Source: an uncultured Acidobacteriota bacterium
GTDB lineage: Bacteria; Acidobacteriota; Thermoanaerobaculia; Gp7-AA8
Assembly (NCBI GenBank): GCA_946887105.1
Contig: CAMPKJ010000256.1
Coordinates: forward strand, 1-6,967
Direction: 5' to 3'
Length of the DNA: 6,967 nucleotides
Under the pieces are notes generated by a model. The model saw nothing but the letters and a program-made list of their open reading frames with translations. It did no database searches and was not told the origin of the DNA. Positions 1 to 5,607 of the stretch are shown here, in pieces. Position 1 is the stretch's first letter, and each line of letters opens with the position of its first letter. The translations under genes were made by a program, and so were the position numbers.

Positions 1-163
1 TCTGCAGCCAGCGCGGATCGTCGAAGACGTACGTGAACGGCTTCGCGAAGTCGAATCCCCCAGGCGCGCCGGGCGGCGGCGGAGGCGGCTGTATCCCCTG
101 CGGTGTCGTCGGCGATCGCGGCGGCGTGGGCGGGGGCGGCGGGATGTACTGCGTGTCGCTCAT
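1..163 (-). CDS. DUF4013-type membrane protein, N-terminal fragment
   Basis: Partial gene that runs off the left edge; only 54 codons are visible, starting at ATG 163-161. Residues 8-31 are a proline-rich leader containing runs of five (8-12) and six (26-31) prolines. Then comes FDFAKPFTYVFDDPRWLQ (residues 37-54), which resembles the opening of DUF4013 domains, where a short FD(F/Y)-x-x-x-(F/L)-x-Y-x-F-x-DP-x-W stretch precedes the first membrane helix. The membrane segments would lie outside the window. Family function is not established; these are multi-pass membrane proteins. No Shine-Dalgarno sequence precedes the ATG, but a TACACT box sits 6 nt upstream. It is divergent from the TonB-like gene with an 85-bp gap. 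The reading frame is convincing because it is open throughout and matches a family signature; the family name rests on only about 18 residues. Confidence 0.7.
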   Translation of the reverse strand, partial: MSDTQYIPPPPPTPPRSPTTPQGIQPPPPPPGAPGGFDFAKPFTYVFDDPRWLQ

Positions 164-169
164 GCAGTG

Positions 170-175
170 AGTGTA
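170..175 (-). promoter_or_regulatory. Candidate -10 box (TACACT) for the DUF4013-type gene
   Basis: On the minus strand TACACT lies 6 nt before the ATG at 163. If it is a -10 element, transcription would begin at or next to the start codon, giving a leaderless message. This agrees with the absence of a Shine-Dalgarno sequence. A weak -35 match (AGAACA, 3 of 6 consensus bases) lies 17 bp further upstream. Sequence pattern only. Confidence 0.35.
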
Positions 176-239
176 CGTGTTTCGGTGCTGGTTGTTCTGG
201 TACCGGAACTTGGAAGAAACCCTGCCCGTCCAACCTTCT

Positions 240-244
240 AGGAA
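240..244 (+). promoter_or_regulatory. Ribosome binding site deciding the TonB-like start
   Basis: AGGAA at this position lies 4 nt before TTG 249 and is the only good Shine-Dalgarno-like sequence in this 5' region. It supports TTG 249 over the further upstream in-frame GTG at 171, which would add 26 residues (Cys/Trp-rich, unlike a TonB N-terminus) and has no ribosome binding site. Confidence 0.5.
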
Positions 245-248
245 TCGC

Positions 249-1220
249 TTGCAGCAGGAACGGATCGATCTCGTCGCCGTCGCGGAGGAGCCGCCGAAGG
301 CGGGAGGCCTGAGCCTCTCCGTCATCGTATCGCTCGTCCTGCACGCGGCGTTCATTTTCTGGTTCCTGCAGTCGCAACGCGAGCCCGCTCCGGCCACGAA
401 GAACGCGCCGATGATGCGCTACGTCGAGCTGATGCAGCAGAACCAGCAGGAGTTCGTCGAAGCGCCCGGCCCCGCGGTCGACGAGGCTCCGATGCGCGCG
501 CCGCTCTCCGACGCGAATCGCAAGGCCAGCATGCCGGAGCCGACCGGCCTCACACCCACCAAACGTCCGGGCACGGACGACAGCAGTCTCTATACGCCAC
601 GGACCTCCTCGCCATCGCCGCGTCAACAGCAACAACAGCAACAGCAGGCGCAGGCCGCGCAGCAGCCCCAACCGGCGCAGCCCGGACAGTCCGGGACCAC
701 GCTCGCACCGTCGCAGCAGCACACGACCACCGACACGTTCATCTATAGGGAGCCGAACCGCGCCTCCGCCGTCGCGACCGCGCAGATCGACTGGCGCTCC
801 GCGATCCGCGAGGTGAAGGGTCCGCTCGGCGGCGGCGAGGGTCCCGACCTCGGTGGCACGAGCGGCGGAGAGCGCGGCCTCGCCGAGCAAGGTCCGCTGT
901 CGTTCGAGACCGCCTGGTACGACTGGGGTCCCTACGCCCAGTCGATGGTCAGCCGCATCCGCGTGAACTGGTACGCGAACATGCCGCAACTGATCCGCAC
1001 CGGCATCGGCGGCGTGGTCACGATCCGCTTCACCATCCAGCGCGACGGCCGCATCACCGAGATCATCACCGTGAAGAGCTCCGGCCATCCGCCGTACGAC
1101 TTCGCCGCGCGCAAGGCGATCGAGCTCTCCTCGCCGCTGAATCCGCTCCCCGCGGATTTCCCGAACCCGAACGAGCGGGTGACGGCGATGTTCTACTACA
1201 ACACCAAGATCCCGCAGTGA
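249..1220 (+). CDS. TonB/TolA-like energy transducer
   Basis: A 323-residue protein with TonB architecture. Residues 1-20 are a short cytoplasmic tail, about 21-41 are a single signal-anchor helix (LSLSVIVSLVLHAAFIFWFL), and about 42-220 are a periplasmic linker rich in Pro, Gln and Gly, including eight consecutive Gln at 126-133. Residues 220-323 are a TonB-type C-terminal domain: YAQSMVSRIRVNWYANMP, then GGVVTIRFTIQRDGRIT, then a conserved AARKAIELSSPLNPLP stretch. The family spans the periplasm and passes proton-motive force from ExbB/ExbD-type motors to outer-membrane partners, or stabilises the envelope in TolA-like members. The His at residue 32 within the helix matches the TonB/TolA pattern of a conserved helix histidine (SxxxH: S28, H32). 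No exbB or exbD gene is in view. The start is TTG 249, chosen by its ribosome binding site. The stop lies 2 bp from the stop of the convergent desaturase gene. The partner receptor cannot be inferred. Confidence 0.85.
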   Translation: MQQERIDLVAVAEEPPKAGGLSLSVIVSLVLHAAFIFWFLQSQREPAPATKNAPMMRYVELMQQNQQEFVEAPGPAVDEAPMRAPLSDANRKASMPEPTGLTPTKRPGTDDSSLYTPRTSSPSPRQQQQQQQQAQAAQQPQPAQPGQSGTTLAPSQQHTTTDTFIYREPNRASAVATAQIDWRSAIREVKGPLGGGEGPDLGGTSGGERGLAEQGPLSFETAWYDWGPYAQSMVSRIRVNWYANMPQLIRTGIGGVVTIRFTIQRDGRITEIITVKSSGHPPYDFAARKAIELSSPLNPLPADFPNPNERVTAMFYYNTKIPQ

Positions 1221-1222
1221 GT

Positions 1223-2002
1223 CTACGACTCCCCGCCTGACGCACTCCAATCCCGCCGCTGCCGGCGAAACGGCATCACCAGAATCTTCCCCACCGTGAC
1301 CTCGCGCGGACCCCGATAGGCCGGAACTCCGATCGCGATCCGCTCATCGGGCACGTCCAGGCGGAACGTGCGATGCACGAAGTCCCACACCGACAGCAGC
1401 GACGACCAGTTGCTGTTGGTCTGGTCCTCGCGGTCGGAGTGATGGATGCCGTGCATGCGCGGCGTGACGATCACGCGAGCCAGCCACCGCTCGATCGAAA
1501 ACGGCAGACGGACGTTGCCGTGATGGAAGAGGATCGATGCGAAGAGAATCGTCTGCCACAGCCACAGACTTCGCGGATCGACGCCGACGACGATCATCTG
1601 CGCGGCTCGCACCGGAACCGAGAGCGCCAGCTCGCCGAAATGAAAGCGCAGCGCGGTCGAGGCGTCGAGATCGCGGTCCACATGGTGCACGAGGTGGAAT
1701 CGCCAGAGAAACGGCACGCGGTGACTGGCCCAATGCCACCACCACAATGTGTAATCGAGCAAAACGATCGCGATCAGTGTCTCGATCCACGGCGGCCACT
1801 CGATGGCCTGCAGCAGTCCGACGCGATCCCGCACGATCCAGCCGGCCACCGGCTGCAGGAGCGGCGCCTGGATCAAGCTCATGAGCGCGAGCGACACGCC
1901 ACCGGTGGTGAGGTTTCGCACGACGTGCCGGAACTTCGACTCGACGACCGGCCGCAGCGGCGCGACCCTCTCGGCAATGAGCATGGCCGTCGCGACGACC
2001 AC
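1223..2002 (-). CDS. Sterol desaturase / fatty acid hydroxylase family protein
   Basis: A 259-residue membrane protein of the fatty acid hydroxylase superfamily, which uses a histidine-liganded di-iron centre facing the cytoplasm to hydroxylate or desaturate lipid substrates. The full histidine set is visible: HWASH (90-94, HX3H) preceded by the typical D83 in LLDYTLWWWH; HLVHH (103-107, HX2HH); HH at 160-161; and HGIHH (184-188, HX2HH). Hydrophobic segments lie near 33-55, 72-90 and 125-160. The substrate is not predictable; sterol, carotenoid, alkylglycerol and fatty acyl substrates all occur in the family. The GTG 2002 start is provisional: it leaves only about nine residues of the first membrane helix, and the same frame stays open and hydrophobic upstream to a TGA at 2063-2065 without any ATG, GTG or TTG. 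No Shine-Dalgarno sequence precedes it. It is convergent with the TonB-like gene. Confidence 0.85.
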   Translation of the reverse strand: MVVATAMLIAERVAPLRPVVESKFRHVVRNLTTGGVSLALMSLIQAPLLQPVAGWIVRDRVGLLQAIEWPPWIETLIAIVLLDYTLWWWHWASHRVPFLWRFHLVHHVDRDLDASTALRFHFGELALSVPVRAAQMIVVGVDPRSLWLWQTILFASILFHHGNVRLPFSIERWLARVIVTPRMHGIHHSDREDQTNSNWSSLLSVWDFVHRTFRLDVPDERIAIGVPAYRGPREVTVGKILVMPFRRQRRDWSASGGES

Positions 2003-2084
2003 GATGACGGTGGCGGTGATGGATAAGGACGAAGCCGAACGGAACCGCTCGGCGGTCTGAATTCAGGCGGTGCACATGAAGGTA

Positions 2085-2090
2085 AGCATA
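2085..2090 (-). promoter_or_regulatory. Candidate -10 box (TATGCT) upstream of the desaturase
   Basis: Minus-strand TATGCT lies 7 nt before ATG 2077-2075, which is in frame with the desaturase but reaches TGA at codon 5 (Met-Cys-Thr-Ala-stop). An AAGACT hexamer contributed by the outer end of the neighbouring octamer array lies exactly 17 bp upstream, in the -35 position, although it is a poor match to TTGACA. If the box is real, the desaturase message would begin at this ATG and carry about 75 nt before GTG 2002. Confidence 0.35.
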
Positions 2091-2106
2091 GACGCTCACG
2101 CGGCCG

Positions 2107-2195
2107 GAGTCTTAGAGTCGTAGAGTCTTAGAGGCGCCAGTGCGTCTCGACCCTCTAAGACTCTGAGACTCTGAGACTCTGAGACTCTAAGACTC
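2107..2195. repeat. Inverted array of an 8-bp unit (GACTCTRA), first copy
   Basis: The left arm (2107-2134) consists of GAGTCTTA, GAGTCGTA, GAGTCTTA and a final GAGG. The right arm (2152-2195) is CCTCTAA followed by GACTCTGA three times, GACTCTAA once and a final GACTC. The left unit is the reverse complement of the right unit, so the arms can pair: 25 of 28 positions match across a 17-nt centre (2135-2151). The period is 8 bp, neither a codon multiple nor a helical turn. The array lies between two divergent gene starts, so it is not an end-of-gene terminator for either neighbour. It is followed by overlapping GC palindromes, CCCCGGGG (2204-2211) and GGGGCCCC (2208-2215). Function unknown. 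Confidence 0.9.
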
Positions 2196-2222
2196 CCCAG
2201 GTCCCCCGGGGCCCCGCGGCGT

Positions 2223-2228
2223 TAGACT
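2223..2228 (+). promoter_or_regulatory. Candidate -10 box (TAGACT) for the VanZ-like gene
   Basis: TAGACT ends 7 nt before GTG 2236 and no Shine-Dalgarno sequence lies between them, which is the layout of a leaderless promoter. No convincing -35 hexamer is seen at 16-18 bp. The box also resembles the nearby octamer unit (GACTC), so chance resemblance through the repeat family should be kept in mind. Confidence 0.35.
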
Positions 2229-2235
2229 CCCGGCC

Positions 2236-2700
2236 GTGCGCGAGATCACCATCCGCAAACCGCTGACACTGCTCATGCTGGTGCTCGTCACCGGCGCGAT
2301 CGTGGCGGTCACGGTATGGATGTCGGGGAAGAGTTACTCGAACCTCGATCCGATTCCGTTCGACGACATCCGCTATCTCATCCGGCGGCTCTCGGTGCGT
2401 CCGATCTCGACACACATCCTGGCGGTCCTGGTCGTGCCGATGATCGCGAACGTGCTGCTGTTCGTGCCGTGGGGGTTTCTCACGTTCATCGCGCTCTACA
2501 GCATCGAGCGTCCGACGCTGCAGACGTACGTGCTGACCGTGCTGCTCGGCCTCACGTTCACGCTCGGCGTCGAGGGATGGCAGTACTTCCGGCCGTCGCG
2601 CGTGGCGGACATCAACGACGTGATCTGGAACACGACCGGCGTTTTCCTCGGCGCGCTCCTCGGCCACGCACGGCTGCGCGTGCGATTCGAATTCACCTAG
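2236..2700 (+). CDS. VanZ-like family membrane protein
   Basis: A 154-residue protein with about four membrane helices, near residues 9-29, 61-89, 95-112 and 129-144. It carries the VanZ-like signature: N72-VLLFVPWG-F at the end of the second hydrophobic region, then E113-x2-Q116 and R119-P-S-R122-x2-D125-x2-D128-x3-N132-x2-G135. VanZ itself gives low-level teicoplanin resistance in enterococci, but most chromosomal VanZ-like proteins have no assigned role and a cell-envelope function is only an inference. Length is normal for the family. The GTG start is supported by the family alignment (a short charged N-terminus followed directly by the first helix). There is no Shine-Dalgarno sequence; a TAGACT box precedes the start. 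It is followed 21 bp later by the GAF/HD gene on the same strand. Confidence 0.85.
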   Translation: MREITIRKPLTLLMLVLVTGAIVAVTVWMSGKSYSNLDPIPFDDIRYLIRRLSVRPISTHILAVLVVPMIANVLLFVPWGFLTFIALYSIERPTLQTYVLTVLLGLTFTLGVEGWQYFRPSRVADINDVIWNTTGVFLGALLGHARLRVRFEFT

Positions 2701-2707
2701 CCACGCG

Positions 2708-2713
2708 TAGAAT
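2708..2713 (+). promoter_or_regulatory. Candidate -10 box (TAGAAT) for the GAF/HD gene
   Basis: TAGAAT lies in the 21-bp gap after the VanZ-like gene and ends 8 nt before ATG 2722, with no Shine-Dalgarno sequence. It is close to the sigma-70 consensus TATAAT. A possible but weak -35 (TTCGAA, 2686-2691) lies 16 bp upstream inside the preceding gene. It suggests that the GAF/HD gene can be transcribed on its own as a leaderless message. Confidence 0.4.
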
Positions 2714-2721
2714 TGCCGCGG

Positions 2722-4386
2722 ATGCTCGACGAAATCCGATCCCTCGAGAACGCCTTCAAGCAGATCCTGTACGGCTGCGTGGAGCACGTCCACGCCACGA
2801 AGGCCGCGCTCTATCTCTCCGCGTCGCACGATCTCAACGAGAAGAAATACGAGATCGTGACGAGCTATCAATACAACCCCGCCAATCGCAAGATGGTCAC
2901 GGCCAACGACGATCTCGTCGATCGCCTGGCGGTGAAACGTGCCGCGTTCTTCATCAACAGCGTCGGCGCCGACCAGCGCTTCGCCGAGCTGCTCTTCCGC
3001 CAGGGAAACGAGCGCCTGCTGGCTGCGCCGATCTTCTCGCGCGGACGGCTGGTCGGGTTCATCGACATGCGCGACAAGGCGGGCAAGAAGCCGTTCGAGT
3101 CGGTGGACGTGAGCGCCGCGAATGCGATCGCCGAACAGATCCTGCAAGTCCTCGCGGCGAACAAGCTGTTCGGCGTGGGCGGCCTCCCGCTCTCCGAGGA
3201 TCCGTCCGCGCCGTCGCCGGCGCTCTCGGCGCCGAACATCATCGCGCCGGCCGCGGCAAAGCCGCAGGCCTCCGCGCCGCTGCAACCGGGACAATTCCTC
3301 ACCGCGGAATCGCTGAAGACGATTCAGTCGGCGCGGCAGATCATGAGCAAACGCCAGCTCGCTCCGGCCGGCAACAAACGCGTGTTCGGCGACTCCGATC
3401 TCGAAGTGGTGCGCCTGCTGTTGCCGGCCGCGCTGGCGATTCCGGGCGCGGTGCTGGCGTGCTTCACCGCGATCGGCCATACCGGCAATCCCCAGCTCGT
3501 GGTCAGCATCGCCCACGTCACCGACGACGCGCTGGCGACATTACAGACGCATCTGCGCGAGTGGCTCGAAGGCCGCGGCTCGGTGCAGGGAACGTCTTCG
3601 CGTCCGCAACTGATCTATCCATTCGGCGGACAGGTCGTGCCGGTAAGCGCGGACGCGATCGTGACGCTGGTCAGCGCGCCGATCACCCCGCACACGATGG
3701 AAGGGCTCGTGCTCACAGTGGCGTTCGAGCGGATCCCCGATGCCGAGGCGGAGCGCTCGCTGCAGATCTTCCTGCGCCAGATCGAAAACTCGGTGGAAGC
3801 AGCGGGCGTGACCACTGCCGCGCGCAACGAACGGCAGGCGGTCGCGGAGCTCCTCCTCGAGCCTGACTTTCAGAAATTTCCGGAGCTCGCCGATCACTGC
3901 CGCAACGTCGCGTCGGTGGCGCAGCGATTCGCGCAGCTGCTCGATCTGCCGCCGGCACAGGTGGAGACCATCCGCCTGGCCGCGCTCGTGCACGACGTCG
4001 GACTGCGGCTGCTCGATTACGACCGTCTGTACAACCGTCTCAATCTGACGCCGGAGGAGATGCGCGGCCTGGCCGAGCATCCGCTGGTTGGCGCGGCGCT
4101 GGTGGAGCCGCTCCTCGGCTCGGAAGTCGCGCAAGCGGTCCTGCGCCATCACGAGCGCGTCGACGGCAAGGGCTATCCGAGCCGTCTCAGCGGCAATCAG
4201 ATCCCGCTGGCCGCGCGCGTGCTGCAGATCGCGGACGCGTGGGTGGCCATGACCGCGCGGCAGTCGTATCAGTCGCCGATCAGCCACGACGTCGCGGCGA
4301 AGCGGCTGCAGGAAGGCGCGGGATCGCAGTTCGATCCGGCGCTGGTCGCGCGCTTCCTGCGCCACCGCGACGAGATCGTGAACTGA
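2722..4386 (+). CDS. GAF and HD-GYP-like domain signalling protein
   Basis: A 554-residue soluble protein. Residues 1-150 form a GAF-like sensory domain (for example RLLAAPIFSRGRLVGFIDM at 98-116). Residues 154-195 are an Ala/Pro-rich linker. Residues 220-365 form a second alpha/beta region that I do not recognise, possibly another divergent GAF. Residues 380-550 are an HD-GYP-like domain. HD-GYP proteins hydrolyse cyclic di-GMP at a two- or three-metal centre. All expected ligands are present: E388, H392, H424-D425, H453, H476-H477 and D505, plus the HHERVDGKGYP core (476-486). Departures: HDIGK reads HDVGL (Leu 428), DxxDAL reads DAWVAM (505-510), and RPYR reads QSYQ (514-517). Activity on cyclic di-GMP is therefore uncertain. 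ATG 2722 is preferred to the in-frame TTG 2713 because of the TAGAAT box. The transporter gene follows after 9 bp. Confidence 0.85.
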   Translation: MLDEIRSLENAFKQILYGCVEHVHATKAALYLSASHDLNEKKYEIVTSYQYNPANRKMVTANDDLVDRLAVKRAAFFINSVGADQRFAELLFRQGNERLLAAPIFSRGRLVGFIDMRDKAGKKPFESVDVSAANAIAEQILQVLAANKLFGVGGLPLSEDPSAPSPALSAPNIIAPAAAKPQASAPLQPGQFLTAESLKTIQSARQIMSKRQLAPAGNKRVFGDSDLEVVRLLLPAALAIPGAVLACFTAIGHTGNPQLVVSIAHVTDDALATLQTHLREWLEGRGSVQGTSSRPQLIYPFGGQVVPVSADAIVTLVSAPITPHTMEGLVLTVAFERIPDAEAERSLQIFLRQIENSVEAAGVTTAARNERQAVAELLLEPDFQKFPELADHCRNVASVAQRFAQLLDLPPAQVETIRLAALVHDVGLRLLDYDRLYNRLNLTPEEMRGLAEHPLVGAALVEPLLGSEVAQAVLRHHERVDGKGYPSRLSGNQIPLAARVLQIADAWVAMTARQSYQSPISHDVAAKRLQEGAGSQFDPALVARFLRHRDEIVN

Positions 4387-4388
4387 CC

Positions 4389-4392
4389 GGAG
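4389..4392 (+). promoter_or_regulatory. Ribosome binding site of the transporter gene
   Basis: GGAG lies 3 nt before ATG 4396, in the 9-bp gap after the GAF/HD stop. It is short and close to the start but is one of only two plausible Shine-Dalgarno sequences in the window. It fits an internal operon gene, in contrast to the leaderless-looking starts elsewhere. Confidence 0.4.
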
Positions 4393-4395
4393 CGC

Positions 4396-5607
4396 ATGCG
4401 CACGCTCCTTCAGAACCTGCGCGAGCTTCCGAGGCCGGTGTGGATCCTCTTCGGCGGCACGTTCATCAATCGCTTCGGCACGTTCGTGATGCCGTTCCTG
4501 GCGATCTACATGACGCGCGAAGGATTCACCCCGGCGCAGGCGGGACTGGCGGTGAGCTGCTACGGCGGCGGTCACATCTTCGCGTCGATGATCGGCGGAC
4601 ACCTGGCCGACCGCATCGGCCGCCGCCACACGATCGCGCTGTCGATGTTCGCCTCCGCCGCGGCCATGCTCGCGCTGTCGCAGGCGCGCGCGCTTCCGGC
4701 GATCCTCAGCCTGGCCTTTCTGGTGGGGCTGGTCGGCGAGCTCTATCGCCCCGCGGCGGCCGCGCTGCTCGGCGATCTGGTGCAGCCGCATCAACGCATC
4801 GCCGCGTTCGGGATGTACCGCTTCGCGATCAACCTCGGCTTCGCCGTCGGCCCGGCCACGGCGGGCTTTCTCGCCAACAAATCCTTCTTCTATGTCTTCG
4901 CGGGCGACGCGCTGACGTCGTTCCTCTACGGGATCGTGGCCATGCTCGCGCTGCCGCACGGCGTCCGCTCGCCGGGCACGGATGAAACGCCGGCGGAGGG
5001 GCTGCGCGTGGCGTTGCGCGACCGTCCGTTCGTGTTCTTCCTCGCGGCCACGCTCTGCGTCACCTGGATCGAATTCCAGCTGCACTCGACGTTTCCGCTG
5101 CACATCTCGCGGCTCGGCTACTCGCCCGCGACGTACGGGATGCTCATCTCCATCAACGGCGTGATGATCGTGCTGTTCGAGTTGATCATCACCGCCTGGA
5201 CGCAGCGCCTTCCGCCGCAGCCGCTGATCGCCCTCGGCTATGCGCTGACCGGAATCGGATTCGCGATGACCGGCATCGCCGGCAACATCCCGTTCCTGGC
5301 GTTCACGGTCGTGATCTGGACCATCGGCGAAATGATGTACGCGCCCGTCACCGGCGCGTTCGTGACCGGCCTCGCGCCGGAGCGCTACCGCGGCCGCTAC
5401 ATGGGCCTCTGGCATTCGACGTGGTCCGTGGGCATGCTGATCGGGCCATTCTTCGGAACGCTGATCTACGAGAAAAACCCGAAGGCGCTCTGGATCGCGT
5501 GTCTCGTGATCGGAGCCGCGGGCGCGGCGCTGGCGCTCGTGAAACCCGCGCCGGCGCCGCTGGCCGTCCTACCGGCCACGCCGGCCGGCGAGAATCTTCA
5601 CGAATGA
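4396..5607 (+). CDS. Major facilitator superfamily transporter (MdtH-like)
   Basis: A 403-residue integral membrane protein with the length and spacing of 12 helices. Loop 2-3 carries the MFS motif A, GGHLADRIGRRH (67-78). A motif-C-like GFAVGPATAGFL (148-159) lies in helix 5, which is typical of drug/H+ antiporters of the DHA1 type. A central cytoplasmic loop lies near 187-210, and the second half repeats the pattern (YRGRYMGLWHSTWSVGMLIGPFFG, 331-354). Overall order resembles MdtH-type efflux proteins, but the substrate cannot be read from the sequence. The C-terminus is a short Ala/Pro-rich tail; its last 12 codons and stop overlap the 3' end of the convergent aldolase gene. Co-orientation and a 9-bp gap place it in one transcription unit with the GAF/HD protein, and perhaps with the VanZ-like gene. 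Confidence 0.88.
   Translation: MRTLLQNLRELPRPVWILFGGTFINRFGTFVMPFLAIYMTREGFTPAQAGLAVSCYGGGHIFASMIGGHLADRIGRRHTIALSMFASAAAMLALSQARALPAILSLAFLVGLVGELYRPAAAALLGDLVQPHQRIAAFGMYRFAINLGFAVGPATAGFLANKSFFYVFAGDALTSFLYGIVAMLALPHGVRSPGTDETPAEGLRVALRDRPFVFFLAATLCVTWIEFQLHSTFPLHISRLGYSPATYGMLISINGVMIVLFELIITAWTQRLPPQPLIALGYALTGIGFAMTGIAGNIPFLAFTVVIWTIGEMMYAPVTGAFVTGLAPERYRGRYMGLWHSTWSVGMLIGPFFGTLIYEKNPKALWIACLVIGAAGAALALVKPAPAPLAVLPATPAGENLHE

Noticed and set aside
624..647. Eight consecutive Gln codons in the TonB-like gene as a slippage-prone tract
   Set aside because: Codons are a mixture of CAA and CAG, and Gln/Pro-rich periplasmic linkers are normal in TonB/TolA proteins, so no special mechanism is needed.
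1373..2026. 217-codon plus-strand frame opposite the desaturase
   Set aside because: No motifs and shadow-type composition; the minus strand has the full set of di-iron histidine motifs.
2107..2195. CRISPR array or rho-independent terminator as explanation of the octamer array
   Set aside because: Units abut without spacers, which excludes CRISPR. There is no U-tract after the stem and the array is upstream of both neighbouring genes, which argues against a terminator.
2155..3516. 453-codon minus-strand open frame running from the first octamer array across VanZ and the GAF/HD gene
   Set aside because: Same Arg/Asp/Glu-rich shadow composition, no family motifs, and it ends inside the repeat array (its final residues are simply the translated octamers).
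2316..3866. 516-codon plus-strand frame overlapping VanZ and the GAF/HD gene
   Set aside because: Arg/Ala/Pro-rich shadow in another frame that spans two genes with strong domain evidence.
3541..5415. 624-codon minus-strand open frame opposite the GAF/HD and transporter genes
   Set aside because: Its product is a low-complexity Arg/His/Asp/Glu-rich string without hydrophobic core or recognisable motifs, the usual antisense shadow of high-GC genes. The plus-strand genes in the same stretch show clear family motifs.
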